A stretch of DNA of 64,000 nt from assembly GCF_026870155.1 (NCBI RefSeq), contig NZ_CP113975.1:4588001-4652000 (forward strand), read 5' to 3'. Positions 35,701 through 44,162 of this stretch are shown here, piece by piece. Position numbers and translations under genes: made by a program. Position 1 is the stretch's first letter; every line of letters starts with the position of its first letter. Source of the DNA: Flavobacterium marginilacus. Lineage in GTDB: Bacteria; Bacteroidota; Bacteroidia; Flavobacteriales; Flavobacteriaceae. The notes beneath the pieces are model-generated. The model was not told the DNA's origin. It searched no databases and saw only the letters and a list, made by a program, of their open reading frames with translations.

Positions 35701-36947
35701 ATTGAAGGCGAAAATCCAGAACTTGCGGTAACAATTTCACGGATATTACTATTTAAATAGCCCGTATTATTATTGATTAAAGCTGGATTATATAAGTTAT
35801 TGGTATTATCAGAAGGAGAATCTATTGGTTTTACGAACATTCCGGCAGAGGGATTTAGCACTACAACTTTACTGTCAGGCAGACCAGTTAACTGCGCTTC
35901 TCCCAAATCCTGCAGTGCAATAATGTTTCGTAAATTATTGCTTGTAGCATTTACCCTATTCTGTTTATTGGTAACCCAAACTTCCAGTCTCGTAATTTGA
36001 ACTCTGGAATCAACAAAAGGATAATTTTTTAACGAAGCATCATATTTTTCTCTAAAGTACTGAGACAGAAAAAAATGTCTGTCATTATCATAATCCAAAC
36101 CATACATTTCAAATTCCTGAATGGTTCCGCCGCCTTGGGCCGTTACTCTTTTGGCCTGCGATTTTTGTTCAGAGAAAACCCCTGTAACTGTAGTTTTACC
36201 AAACTGCAGTTCGGTTTTTACCCCAAATAAACTTTGAGCTCCCTGAATCAAAGTACTGTTTAAAGGCATGCTGACATTTCCAACCTCAATTTTTCGGACA
36301 ATATCATCATCTGCCGGAGTGTATTCCAGTTTTAATAAATTTTGAAAAGCAAATGTGGATTGGGTATCAAAATTAGCATTCACATTAAGTCTTGTACCAA
36401 CTTTACCCAACAGACTCATACTTATCCGCTGATTAAAATCGAATGAAGTATTTGTGCGGTTTCTGGGTGAGAATGCTGGATTATCTTGTTTAGTATACAA
36501 TAATCCTAAATCTACTTCAATCGATCCGGTAGGTTTTACGTCGATAGTATTACTCCCAAAAATAGATTCAAAAAGTCCTGATTTTATGTAATAACGAGGC
36601 AATAAATCTTTTTTTGCCGCATCGCTCCCTTTTTTATTTCCATCAATAGCATCCAGTTTTTTTCCAAAATACTGATTCATGGATTCTTTTAACATCAGTT
36701 TTTCATATTCTGCTGGAGTTAAAACAATAGGATAATTGATGTTGAAATCATCTACCGAACTGGTATAAACATAAGTATTAGTAACTGGATCATAGGTATA
36801 GGCAGACAATATGCTTTTAGGATTTGCTAATTGAAGCTCTCCAACATCATATCCTTTTTTTATAGTATCCTGAACAGCATCCTGCACTTGAGCCTGAGAC
36901 ACGAAGCCACAAAAAAATACCAGCAAAAAAATGTATATTTTATGCAT
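29799..36947 (-). CDS. sprA: SprA, type IX secretion outer-membrane translocon
   Basis: 2382 residues, close to the F. johnsoniae length. A signal peptide (MHKIYIFLLVFFCGFVSQAQ) is followed by a giant single-chain beta-barrel protein, with beta strands through most of the chain and a terminal strand ending FTFRYNFGN; Sov/SprA N-terminal signatures (SLLGKVGTRLNVNANFDTQS) and plug or periplasmic domains lie between. SprA is the 36-strand barrel that carries T9SS proteins such as gliding adhesins across the outer membrane. It ends 82 bases before gcvH and starts 24 bases after ruvA, so ruvA and sprA probably share a transcript. No frameshift or internal stop. One of the largest genes in the genome. 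Confidence 0.95.
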   Translation of the reverse strand: MHKIYIFLLVFFCGFVSQAQVQDAVQDTIKKGYDVGELQLANPKSILSAYTYDPVTNTYVYTSSVDDFNINYPIVLTPAEYEKLMLKESMNQYFGKKLDAIDGNKKGSDAAKKDLLPRYYIKSGLFESIFGSNTIDVKPTGSIEVDLGLLYTKQDNPAFSPRNRTNTSFDFNQRISMSLLGKVGTRLNVNANFDTQSTFAFQNLLKLEYTPADDDIVRKIEVGNVSMPLNSTLIQGAQSLFGVKTELQFGKTTVTGVFSEQKSQAKRVTAQGGGTIQEFEMYGLDYDNDRHFFLSQYFREKYDASLKNYPFVDSRVQITRLEVWVTNKQNRVNATSNNLRNIIALQDLGEAQLTGLPDSKVVVLNPSAGMFVKPIDSPSDNTNNLYNPALINNNTGYLNSNIREIVTASSGFSPSIDVSEGQDYSKLENARKLLPNEYTFNAQLGYLSLQQRLGNDEILAVAYQYSIGDKVYQVGEFGNDGVEATVVGGNQSSNQTVISQTLILKMLKSSLTNVENPVWNLMMKNIYQIQGAYQLIQEDFRLNILYKNPSALNYITPVAGTPFPSNPTPENTVENTTLLKVLNLDKLNYNNDPQAGGDGFFDFIPGMTVDSQNGRLIFTTKEPFGQLLFSKLKTEGSNENYNDVTTYNDNQKKYVNPYMYSVTQAKAIQYPELNKFLLRGKYKSVGGDGIPIGAFNVPLGSVKVTAAGRVLVEGVDYSVNYQLGKVQILDPSLQASNTPIEISLENNSIFGQQTRRFFGVNVDHLISENFMVGATFLNLKEKPFTQKSSYGQESVDNSIFGLHGNYSSQVPFFTRLVNKLPNIDTDAPSSVTVSGEFAYLMPNASKGDKFEGESTIYVDDFESSQSSIDLRSPYAWTLSSTPANSSRSAYNFNGNSEGLDYGFKRGKLSWYSIDPVFYTSKPSGITNDDLSTNATRRVYSEELYPLTDIVQGQSLVVSTLDLSFYPKERGPYNNNLNVSDTPSENYGGIIRSLSSTNFEQSNVEYIQFWVMDPYVGAGKTSNTNSGKIYFNLGEISEDVLKDGRKVYENGLGPDQVLVNPPPVWGNAPASQSLIYAFDNNENNRINQDIGFDGLASKDEAKVYNNYASDPDPAADDYTYYLNTTGSVLDRYKNYNGVENNSTVNINSPNRGSTTIPDVEDVNRDNTMNTINAYYEYSIDMKPDMKVGQNYISDERNTVVTLPNGTTTDARWIQFKIPISQPQDTIGKISDFRSIRFMRMFMTNFTDQVTLRFGALDLMRGEWRRYANSLDFNDINVNDDATIFETASVNIEENSNKCPINYVSPPSVKREKLYNNNTVINQDEQSLSMRISGGGLEPLDGRGAFKSFNIDMRQYNKLKMFLHAESLPFETELKDNQMVAFLRIGADYSNDFYQIEIPLKVTVASSSADKNCPPTSADLVWPTDNEIDLSLKLLTDLKLKSLKIDKTTLPADGIYYSDDDPNVEGGDGDAKLRLGIKGNPNLGLIRNIMLGVKSNEPHQDIKGEVWFNELRLADMDNKGGIAALLNVDTNFADLATVSFTGNMKNFGFGTIEQGPNERSREDIQQYNVVTNINLGRFLPKKWGVNLPFNYSVGEQIITPEYDPFYEDIKLKQVLDDADTEAERKAKRTQAIDYTKRKSINLIGVRKDRSAEKKPMPYDVENFTFSQYYNEVERHDFEIEKNVDQQSRTTLDYAFAFQPKPVEPFQKTKFMKKSTYWKFLSDLNFNYLPSSVTFSTNVIRQSNEQQFRQVEDIGIGFEPLFRRNFGFNYQYGFNFNLTKSLKINYTAASRNLVKNYLDEFNEPIDNVTIWDGYLDTGTANFHMQQFILNYEIPLNKIPVLGFIKANYSYTGDYSWQKSSEALNNVSIGDVSYDLGNTVQNAKSSTLNTTFNMETLYKYIGISKSAPKSPPKTLAPPKPGEKIVKSDPIKQINHNQFIDGLKGVLTSVKNIQLTFTENQGTVLPGYTPSVGFFGSSKPTLGFVFGSQSDVRFEAAKKGWLTTYEEFNQNYTTVNNQTFKGSANLEIIPDLKIDLLADRSYSENFSEQYDVSDGVYNSRSPYNYGLFSISTVLIGTSFSTSNEVRSTAFDQFRNNRLTVANRLAVERGIDITNPANLDSKGFPLGFSSSSQAVLLPSFLAAYSGRSADNVSFDIFRSFPIPNWAITYNGLMRYEFFKKTFKRFSLKQNYRASYTVNSFRSNYKYIENPNGLDDSNNYYSPTIMSNVTLVEQFNPLVRIDFELKNSFKFLTQINRDRALSMSFDNNLLTEVHGVEYVVGLGYRIKDVIFSSKLADNPTGIIKSDINIKADLTYRDSQTIVRYLDYDNNQLGGGQNIWTLNTTADYSLSKNLTIIFYYNHSFSKPVISTSFPLTNISSGFTFRYNFGN

Positions 36948-36971
36948 ATCAATTAGGCTTGGTAAATGACC

Positions 36972-37553
36972 TTATAAATTTTTTAAAGCTTTTTTAATTA
37001 TTGTTTCCACAGTAGCCTCTGGATCTTCTTTAATGATTTTTTCAATAACTTTTTCAGAAGTTTTCCTAACAAAACCAAGAACTTCTAGAGCAGATAACGC
37101 TTCATCTTTGTTAGTATTGCTCTGCATCATTGAAACTTCGTCCAAATCATACAATTTTAACACTTTTTCTTTTAAATCGAGTATGGCTCTTTGGGCAGTT
37201 TTGGCTCCAATCCCTTTTATTCTCTGAATTGCTGCAACATCACCAGAAGCAATTGCATTAATAATCTGCTTGGGTTCCAGAGACGAAAGCATTGTTCGTG
37301 CTATACCTGCACCAATTCCAGAAACTGATATCAGCATTTTAAAAATTTCTCTTTCAGACTTCTCAACAAAACCAAACAAAGTGTGTGCATCTTCCTTTAT
37401 CTGCAGATAAGTAAACAGCTTAATAAAATCTGTGTTAGGCAGTAAAGCATATGTATGAAGGGATATATTTACATGATAACCAACTCCGCCACATTCAATT
37501 ACCACTTCGGTAGGGTTTTTCTCTACTAATTTTCCTTGCAAATGTGCTATCAT
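36972..37553 (-). CDS. ruvA: Holliday junction branch migration protein RuvA
   Basis: 193 residues. The N-terminal OB fold (MIAHLQGKLVEKNPTEVVIECGG, given in part: MIAHLQGKLVEKN) is followed by tandem helix-hairpin-helix motifs (LISVSGIGAGIARTML, IKGIGAKTAQRAIL) and the short C-terminal RuvB-binding domain (about 148-193). It binds four-way DNA junctions and recruits the RuvB motor, encoded separately here at 43057-44079. A promoter box lies upstream, and sprA follows 24 bases after its stop. Confidence 0.96.
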   Translation of the reverse strand: MIAHLQGKLVEKNPTEVVIECGGVGYHVNISLHTYALLPNTDFIKLFTYLQIKEDAHTLFGFVEKSEREIFKMLISVSGIGAGIARTMLSSLEPKQIINAIASGDVAAIQRIKGIGAKTAQRAILDLKEKVLKLYDLDEVSMMQSNTNKDEALSALEVLGFVRKTSEKVIEKIIKEDPEATVETIIKKALKNL

Positions 37554-37570
37554 AAAATAAATTATCTATT

Positions 37571-37578
37571 CAAATATA
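37571..37578 (-). promoter_or_regulatory. -7 promoter element for ruvA-sprA
   Basis: TATATTTG on the minus strand matches TAnnTTTG; a leader of about 12 bases follows before the ATG at 37553. Confidence 0.5.
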
Positions 37579-37703
37579 ATAAAAATTTGAGATTAAAAGA
37601 TAAATGCACTGCTGATATTAGATTACTCATTTCTGGATGTAAACTAACTGATGGCATTTCTTTCTTAAAACCTCAAATTTTAATCGTAAGTATTTTGCTA
37701 TTA

Positions 37704-39986
37704 TTATCCTTTCAATCTTGCACTTTTTTCTTGAGCATCAATTACTGCTATTGCAGCCATATTTACCATTTCTTCTACTCTTGCTCCTAACTGGAAAACA
37801 TGGACTGGATGTTTCATTCCCATCATAATCGGCCCGATTGATCCCGCTTTATTCAGTTCCTTCATTAACTTATATGTAATATTAGCTGACTCAAGATTTG
37901 GAAAAACCAAAGTATTTACTTTTTTGCCTGCCAATTTTGAAAAAGGAAATTTAGCCGATAACATATCCGGGTTTAAGGCAAAATCAGCCTGAACCTCACC
38001 ATCTACAATAATTTCAGGATGGTGCTCATGCAGGTAGGCTACAGCTTCTTTTACTTTTGAAGCACTTGGATTTCCTGAAGAACCAAAATTTGAATACGAC
38101 ACCATTGCTATGACAGGCTCGACACCAAACATTTTTGCAGTGTTAGCAGTCATGACAGCAATTTTTGCTAATTCTTCTGCCGTTGGATTCACGTTTATTG
38201 CAGTATCTGATAAAAACATTGGTCCTCTGGCTGTCATCATAATATTAGTTGTCGCTACTAACGAAACATTAGGTGCCTTCCCTATAATCTGCAGCAGCGG
38301 CTTAACAACAGAGGGATAACTTCTGGAATGCCCGGAAACCATTGCATCTGCTTCACCAGTGTTTACCATCATGGCCGCAAAATAATTGCGTTCTCTCATG
38401 AACTTTTCAGCATCATAAAACGAGATTCCATTCCTTTTTCTAGATTCCCATAGTACAGTTGCATATCTAGTTCTTCTTTCTTCCTCCTCATTAAGTTTGG
38501 GGTCAATAATCTGAAGATCAGCATCAAAACCCAGTTCGCCTTTTAACTCAGAAATAATTTCTTTATTCCCTAATAAAATAGGAAAACCAATACCTTCTTC
38601 ATAAACAATCTGAGCCGCTTTTAAAACATCTAATTGTTCAGCTTCGGCAAAGACAATTCGTTTAGGATCTGTTTTTGCTCTATTGGTAATCAGGCGAATC
38701 ATTTTATTGTCATTACCAAGACGTTCCAATAATTCTTCTTTATACTTATCCCAATCTGTAATTGGATTCAATGCAACCCCAGATTCCATAGCAGCCTTTG
38801 CAACCGCAGGAGCAACCTCAGATATTAATCTTGGATCAAAAGGCTTCGGGATAATATATTCCCTTCCAAAAACCAGTTTTGTAGCACCATAAGCTATATT
38901 TACCTGTTCAGGCACATTCTCTTTAGCAAGTGCTGCAAGAGATTTTACAGCTGCCATTTTCATAGCCTCATTTATCTTTGTAGCACGAACATCAAGTGCT
39001 CCTCTGAAAATATATGGAAACCCGAGTACATTATTAACCTGATTAGGATGATCCGAACGTCCTGTTGCCATAATTACATCTTTACGTGTAGCAACAGCAA
39101 GATCATAGGCAATTTCAGGATTTGGATTTGCCATTGCAAAAACGATTGGGTTCGCTGCCATTGACAATAACATTTCAGCTGACATTACATTAGCTGTTGA
39201 GAGTCCTAAGAAAATATCCGATCCTTTTACTGCTTCTTCAAGACTAATAGAAGCACCATCAATTGCATATTTAAGCTGCAATTCAGACAGATTAGGGTTA
39301 TCTTTTGTCAAAAGACCTTTGCTGTTGTACATTAAAATGTTCTCTTTTTTCACTCCCAATAAAACATACAAATCGGCACATGCAATAGCTGCAGATCCTG
39401 CTCCGGAAACAACCATTTTTACATCTTCAGCTTTTTTATCAGCCAATTCTAATGCGTTAATCAAAGCTGCCGAAGATATAATAGCCGTTCCATGCTGATC
39501 ATCATGCATCACAGGAATATTGAGTTCTTCCACTAATCTGCGCTCAATTTCAAAAGATTCTGGTGCTTTAATATCTTCTAGATTTATTCCTCCAAATGTT
39601 GGTGCTATATTTTTTACAGTCTGTATAAATTCTTCAACATCCTTAGTCCCAATCTCAATATCAAATACATCTATATCCGAAAATATTTTGAACAAAAGAC
39701 CTTTTCCTTCCATTACGGGCTTTGAAGCTTCTGGTCCAATATCACCAAGCCCCAAAACAGCTGTTCCATTTGAGATTACAGCTACCAGATTTCCTTTTGC
39801 CGTATATTTATAAACATTATTTATGTCTTTAGCAATTTCTAAACAAGGTTCTGCAACTCCTGGAGAATAAGCCAAAGACAAATCTCTTTGTGTTGCATAT
39901 TTTTTGGTTGGAACTACTTGTATTTTCCCTGGAGTCGGTTTAGCGTGATACAATAACGCTTCGGTTCTTTTACTATTATTGTCCAT
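37704..39986 (-). CDS. maeB: NADP-dependent malic enzyme with phosphotransacetylase domain
   Basis: 760 residues, the length of MaeB. The malic part (about 1-430) has the SLAYSPGVAEPCLEIAKD and MHDDQHGTAIISSAAL segments (quoted in part) with substrate-binding Lys/Asp residues, and a Rossmann NADP site VVSGAGSAAIACADLY. The C-terminal half (about 435-760) is a phosphotransacetylase domain (NTGEADAMVSG, FALNPDMLSAKFPFSKLAG), which regulates the enzyme by binding acetyl-CoA or acetyl phosphate in other species. It decarboxylates malate to pyruvate and makes NADPH. It stands alone with its own promoter box; the ruvA gene lies 150 bases away. Confidence 0.95.
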   Translation of the reverse strand: MDNNSKRTEALLYHAKPTPGKIQVVPTKKYATQRDLSLAYSPGVAEPCLEIAKDINNVYKYTAKGNLVAVISNGTAVLGLGDIGPEASKPVMEGKGLLFKIFSDIDVFDIEIGTKDVEEFIQTVKNIAPTFGGINLEDIKAPESFEIERRLVEELNIPVMHDDQHGTAIISSAALINALELADKKAEDVKMVVSGAGSAAIACADLYVLLGVKKENILMYNSKGLLTKDNPNLSELQLKYAIDGASISLEEAVKGSDIFLGLSTANVMSAEMLLSMAANPIVFAMANPNPEIAYDLAVATRKDVIMATGRSDHPNQVNNVLGFPYIFRGALDVRATKINEAMKMAAVKSLAALAKENVPEQVNIAYGATKLVFGREYIIPKPFDPRLISEVAPAVAKAAMESGVALNPITDWDKYKEELLERLGNDNKMIRLITNRAKTDPKRIVFAEAEQLDVLKAAQIVYEEGIGFPILLGNKEIISELKGELGFDADLQIIDPKLNEEEERRTRYATVLWESRKRNGISFYDAEKFMRERNYFAAMMVNTGEADAMVSGHSRSYPSVVKPLLQIIGKAPNVSLVATTNIMMTARGPMFLSDTAINVNPTAEELAKIAVMTANTAKMFGVEPVIAMVSYSNFGSSGNPSASKVKEAVAYLHEHHPEIIVDGEVQADFALNPDMLSAKFPFSKLAGKKVNTLVFPNLESANITYKLMKELNKAGSIGPIMMGMKHPVHVFQLGARVEEMVNMAAIAVIDAQEKSARLKG

Positions 39987-40008
39987 TTTTTATTTTTTTT
40001 ACTAGTAA

Positions 40009-40016
40009 CAAAGATA
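40009..40016 (-). promoter_or_regulatory. -7 promoter element for maeB
   Basis: TATCTTTG on the minus strand matches TAnnTTTG, giving a leader of about 17 bases to the ATG at 39986. Confidence 0.5.
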
Positions 40017-40086
40017 AGCCACCAGCTTTAAAACTGAAGCTTTTATCACAATCTTTTACTATTTTGATGTAATTTATAACTAAAAA

Positions 40087-40114
40087 AAATAGCCGCATTG
40101 AAATGCAGCTATTT
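40087..40114 (-). terminator. Terminator of the CBS-domain gene
   Basis: Arms AAATAGC.GCATT and AATGC.GCTATTT form a hairpin with one mismatch, followed on the minus strand by a T-rich run. It lies about 20 bases after the stop at 40135. Confidence 0.75.
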
Positions 40115-40134
40115 AATAAAATTTCGACTCACTG

Positions 40135-40560
40135 TTACTGTGAAATATATGAATCCAGATGCTTAATTGTTTCTTTTTGAACTTCAATTATAGCTTTTAC
40201 AACATCTCCAATAGAGACAAGCCCGATTATCACTTCATTTTCAATCACTGGCAGATGTCTTATTCTTCTTCCGCTCATTAATCCCATGCAATATTCCAAA
40301 TTATCTGAAGGCTTAACGGTTACAACATCACTCTCCATGATTTCACTTACGGGTGTTTTTTTAGATGACTTATCTTTTAAAACAATTTTTCTCGCATAAT
40401 CCCTTTCCGATAAAATCCCTTTTAAAACTCCATTGTCAATTACAAGTATCGCTCCTATGTTTTTTTCTCCCATAACCCGTAATGCTTCGAATACGGTAAA
40501 GTCCGAAACAATAGAATATACCTCCGACCCTTTTTTTCTTAGTATCTGATTTACAGTCAT
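40135..40560 (-). CDS. CBS domain pair protein
   Basis: 141 residues, two CBS domains (about 5-65 and 70-128): VFEALRVMGEKNIGAILVID with KGILSERDYARKIV, and VKPSDNLEYCMGLMSGRRIRHLPVIE with IGLVSIGDV (quoted in part). No other domain is attached. CBS pairs bind adenine nucleotides and usually regulate a partner enzyme; stand-alone two-domain CBS proteins act as sensors of energy state in some species. The next gene, maeB, is unrelated in transcription because a terminator lies between. No signal peptide, so cytoplasmic. Confidence 0.9.
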   Translation of the reverse strand: MTVNQILRKKGSEVYSIVSDFTVFEALRVMGEKNIGAILVIDNGVLKGILSERDYARKIVLKDKSSKKTPVSEIMESDVVTVKPSDNLEYCMGLMSGRRIRHLPVIENEVIIGLVSIGDVVKAIIEVQKETIKHLDSYISQ

Positions 40561-40774
40561 AATAGATAAATTTTAGAAAGTTAAATTTAGAAAAAAAAGA
40601 TATACAAAAACCAAAAAAATCAAAATTTAATCTTTGAAACCAAAATTGAAATCTAAATGAACTAACAAAATACTGAAAATAAATTCTGTCATAGAATGCA
40701 AAATGTTAATTATCTATTTGTTTTTTTAGGTTCAAAACCAGTCATTAAAAAGTAAAAACTGCCAGTTTCACAAT

Positions 40775-41701
40775 TTATTCAAGGAAAAGGATATTCCTCT
40801 TTAAGCCTTTAAATTTTGATCTTTTAAGAGGGGAATCTTTAAAAACCTTTTTGAAGGTTTCTTCGGTAATTTCTATCCAATCTTTTTTGGACATAGAAAG
40901 CAATTCAGGATTGGCTTTTAACAAAGGCTCATTGTGGGGCTTAGAAAAACGGTTCCAGGGACAGACGTCCTGACAAACGTCACAACCAAAAGCCCAGTCA
41001 TCGAATTTTCCTTTCATTTCCATTGGAATATTATCTTTCAGTTCAATTGTAAAATAAGAAATACACTTACTGCCGTCAACAACATACGGAGCAACAATTG
41101 CCTGTGTGGGACATGCATCCAGACATGCGGTACACGAACCACAATGATCAGTAACGGCATGATCGTATTCTAAATCAAGATCAATAATAAGTTCGGCGAT
41201 AAAATAAAAAGACCCTGTTTTTTGAGTCAGCAAATTACTGTTCTTGCCAATCCAGCCCAAACCGCTTTTGGCAGCCCAGGCCTTATCCAATACCGGTGCA
41301 GAATCCACGAAAGCACGGCCAGCCACCTCTCCAATATGCTGCTGAATTGAAAACAAAAATTCATTAAGTTTTTCTCTGATGACAAAATGATAATCCTGAC
41401 CATATGCATATTTGGAAATCTTATAGGAATCAGTATTTTGGGTTTCCGAAGGATAATAGTTCAATAATAGGGAAACCACGCTTTTGGCATCATCTACTAA
41501 TAAAGTTGGATCTAAACGCTTATCAAAGTGATTTGCCATATAGGACATCTGTCCATTATAATTTTTATTCAGCCAATTTTCTAAACGGGGAGCTTCCTGC
41601 TCAAGAAAGCCTGCCTTCGAGATGCCGCAAGACAAAAATCCAAGGCGCTTAGCTTCAGCTTTTATAAATTTAGAATAGATTTCTTTAGAATTGATTGTCA
41701 T
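40775..41701 (-). CDS. queG: Epoxyqueuosine reductase QueG
   Basis: 308 residues. It has a cobalamin-binding N-terminal domain and the two [4Fe-4S] ferredoxin motifs: [16 protein letters not shown] and, further on, [16 protein letters not shown]. The QueG opening ([20 protein letters not shown], in part) and [16 protein letters not shown] segment are typical. It reduces the epoxide of epoxyqueuosine to give queuosine at the wobble base of GUN-decoding tRNAs. It overlaps the P450 gene upstream by 4 bases (ATGA), so the two are translationally coupled. The C-terminus is shorter than in species whose QueG has a HEAT domain. Confidence 0.95.
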   Translation of the reverse strand: MTINSKEIYSKFIKAEAKRLGFLSCGISKAGFLEQEAPRLENWLNKNYNGQMSYMANHFDKRLDPTLLVDDAKSVVSLLLNYYPSETQNTDSYKISKYAYGQDYHFVIREKLNEFLFSIQQHIGEVAGRAFVDSAPVLDKAWAAKSGLGWIGKNSNLLTQKTGSFYFIAELIIDLDLEYDHAVTDHCGSCTACLDACPTQAIVAPYVVDGSKCISYFTIELKDNIPMEMKGKFDDWAFGCDVCQDVCPWNRFSKPHNEPLLKANPELLSMSKKDWIEITEETFKKVFKDSPLKRSKFKGLKRNILFLE

Positions 41702-43050
41702 CTTTTTGCAAATAAAACTTCAACACCTACAGGTTTCAAAGTAACCAGCGGATTAAACTGAACCTCTCCGCTTACTGGTTTTATCTCATATTTTGTTACA
41801 ATTTTAAAAAGCGTAAGACACATTTCATAAATGGCAAAACCGGTACCTATACACATCCTAGGCCCAGCCCCAAAAGGATAAAAATACTGCATGGAATGTT
41901 TTTTTTCATCACCTAAAAAACGCTCGGGATTAAACTCGTCCGGATTCTTCCAATATTTTGGATTCCGGTGCAGTTCATATAATGAAATACCAATAAGCGT
42001 TCCTTTTTTTATATGATAAGAACCAATAATATCATCAGTAACATTCTGCCTGTCCACAATCCAAGCTGGCGGATACAGACGCATGGATTCATTTAGAACA
42101 GCATTAATATAAGTCATCCTCTGCAGCTGAGTAACAGTGTCACTTTCATAGGATTCAATTTCTATAATCTCTTCCCAAACTTTTTGCTGCACATCAGGAT
42201 GTTTTGCTAAAAGATAAAGCGTAAAAGTCAGGGCATTTGCAGTTGTTTCGTAACCAGCGACAAAAAGGATTTTAATTTCGTCTATTAATTGAGAAATTGA
42301 CATTCCTTCGCCAGTATCTTCATATCGTGTTTCAAGAAGCATATTCAGCAAATCATTAGTCTGTACATCTGAAGCTGTTCTCTCCTCAATAATTTCTTTA
42401 ATAATATTATTGTTCTCTAATGATAATAGAAAGTGCTTTTTTGTTTCTCCGCTCAAATAAAACCACCATCCTTTATGCGGAAGTCTTACTTCTTTAATTA
42501 AGAACTTTTGAACTTCATCAACAATAAATTTTATTCTATTTAATTTTTCTTTTGAAGCAGAAAGATGGAATAATGATTTGGCAACAACAGTATATGCCAG
42601 CTGACTCATTACAGGAAATATATCGACTGGTTTTTCTTCAGCCAAATTATTTAATTCAGAGACTATAATCTGCTCCATATTGACAACCAGTTCATTCATC
42701 TTCTGCTTATGAAAAGCAGGCTGAATTAATCTTCTTTGCTTCAGCCAAAAGTCACCATCCGAAGTCAAAAGACCTTTCCCAAGATATTTTGACAGATATA
42801 CTGTCTGAATATTGGACTTATAATAACTTTTATGGTTTTTCTGTAATATGTAAGCAGCTACTTCATTATCTCTTGATAATACCAGATGTTTAGTTCTGCC
42901 TATTCTAACAGAAAAAGTATCACCTAATTTGTCAAAATATTTTTTATGAAAAGGAATCGGATTTTTACGAATACCTTCAGCATCTAAAAAGAAATTAACT
43001 ATTGAAAGTCTTTCAGGATAATTGTATTTCTTCTTCATCGCAATTGGCAC
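41698..43050 (-). CDS. Cytochrome P450
   Basis: 450 residues, full length. The oxygen-binding I helix ([14 protein letters not shown]), the K-helix Glu-x-x-Arg ([11 protein letters not shown]) and the heme Cys loop ([17 protein letters not shown]) are all present. No signal anchor, so it is a soluble class-I-type enzyme needing separate ferredoxin partners. The motifs are of the bacterial CYP4-like branch. Substrate cannot be judged from sequence. It is translated with queG, whose start overlaps its stop by 4 bases, and lies 6 bases after ruvB; both neighbours are housekeeping genes, so the grouping is not informative. Confidence 0.9.
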   Translation of the reverse strand: MPIAMKKKYNYPERLSIVNFFLDAEGIRKNPIPFHKKYFDKLGDTFSVRIGRTKHLVLSRDNEVAAYILQKNHKSYYKSNIQTVYLSKYLGKGLLTSDGDFWLKQRRLIQPAFHKQKMNELVVNMEQIIVSELNNLAEEKPVDIFPVMSQLAYTVVAKSLFHLSASKEKLNRIKFIVDEVQKFLIKEVRLPHKGWWFYLSGETKKHFLLSLENNNIIKEIIEERTASDVQTNDLLNMLLETRYEDTGEGMSISQLIDEIKILFVAGYETTANALTFTLYLLAKHPDVQQKVWEEIIEIESYESDTVTQLQRMTYINAVLNESMRLYPPAWIVDRQNVTDDIIGSYHIKKGTLIGISLYELHRNPKYWKNPDEFNPERFLGDEKKHSMQYFYPFGAGPRMCIGTGFAIYEMCLTLFKIVTKYEIKPVSGEVQFNPLVTLKPVGVEVLFAKR

Positions 43051-43056
43051 AAAATT

Positions 43057-44079
43057 TTAAAAAAGTCCGCCTTGTATATTTGTTTTAATTTTACCCAAAT
43101 GCTTATAGGCTTTTTCAGTAACTTCTCTTCCTCTAGGAGTTCGCATAATAAACCCTTCTTGAATCAAAAAAGGTTCATAAACTTCTTCGATCGTTTCACT
43201 GCTTTCAGATACGGCAGTGGCAAGCGTAGTTAATCCCACAGGACCTCCTTTGAATTTATCGATAATAGTATTCAGGATTTTATTATCCATTTCATCAAGA
43301 CCGTGAGCATCTACATTCAATGCTTTCAAGGCATAACGGGCAATTTCAATATCGATAGTCCCATTTCCTTTTATCTGAGCAAAATCGCGGACACGGCGTA
43401 ACAAAGCATTGGCGATACGAGGTGTTCCCCTGCTTCTTCCCGCAATTTCAATAGCCGCTTCCATGGTAATAGGCATTTTAAAAATCATAGCACTCCGTTC
43501 GACAATAGTAGTCAAAAGTTCCGTTGTGTAATATTGCAGCCGGGAAGAAATTCCAAAGCGGGCACGCATCGGAGCAGTCAAAAGTCCTGATCGGGTTGTT
43601 GCACCAATAAGTGTAAAAGGATTCAAATTAATCTGAACCGTTCTGGCATTTGGCCCCGATTCAATCATAATATCAATCTTAAAATCCTCCATAGCCGAAT
43701 ATAAATACTCCTCAACTATTGGACTCAAACGGTGAATTTCATCTATAAATAAAACATCACGTTCTTCAAGATTAGTCAGCAGTCCTGCCAAATCACCCGG
43801 TTTATCCAAAACAGGCCCCGAAGTAATTTTAATTCCTACTTCCAATTCATTTGCCAGAATATTTGCCAAAGTTGTCTTACCCAAACCTGGAGGCCCGTGA
43901 AAAAGAGTATGATCAAGAGCCTCGTGCCTTTGATTAGCCGCTGCAACAAAAACTTTAAGATTTTCCAATACCTGATCCTGACCAGAAAAATCATCAAAGG
44001 ATAATGGCCTTAATCTTTTTTCAATATCAAGTTCTTCTGGACTGAAATTATTATTCGTAGGATCTAAATTCTCATTCAT
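43057..44079 (-). CDS. ruvB: Holliday junction branch migration helicase RuvB
   Basis: 340 residues. AAA+ ATPase with Walker [15 protein letters not shown], Walker [12 protein letters not shown], sensor 1 [16 protein letters not shown] and the RuvB C-terminal winged helix with [11 protein letters not shown] and [12 protein letters not shown]. Hexamers pump DNA through the junction bound by RuvA. First gene of ruvB-P450-queG; a weak TATCTTTA -7-like box and a TTG lie upstream. The junction protein RuvA is in the sprA region of this window, 6 kb away. Confidence 0.97.
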   Translation of the reverse strand: MNENLDPTNNNFSPEELDIEKRLRPLSFDDFSGQDQVLENLKVFVAAANQRHEALDHTLFHGPPGLGKTTLANILANELEVGIKITSGPVLDKPGDLAGLLTNLEERDVLFIDEIHRLSPIVEEYLYSAMEDFKIDIMIESGPNARTVQINLNPFTLIGATTRSGLLTAPMRARFGISSRLQYYTTELLTTIVERSAMIFKMPITMEAAIEIAGRSRGTPRIANALLRRVRDFAQIKGNGTIDIEIARYALKALNVDAHGLDEMDNKILNTIIDKFKGGPVGLTTLATAVSESSETIEEVYEPFLIQEGFIMRTPRGREVTEKAYKHLGKIKTNIQGGLF

Positions 44080-44111
44080 TCGATAAAGATAAAAAAAGTA
44101 ATCATTGCAAT

Positions 44112-44143
44112 AAAAAAATGCCTCTCAATAATGAAAGGCATTT
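44112..44143 (-). terminator. Terminator of the act-cta respiratory operon
   Basis: On the minus strand AAATGCCT pairs with AGGCATTT around a 12-base loop and is followed by a run of T. It lies 20 bases after the ctaD stop. Confidence 0.85.
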
Positions 44144-44162
44144 ATATAATTTTTGTGAAATT

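Noticed and set aside
37536..37790. Open frame on the + strand between ruvA and maeB
   Set aside because: It overlaps the ends of both genes, is hydrophobic without a family, and has no promoter of its own.
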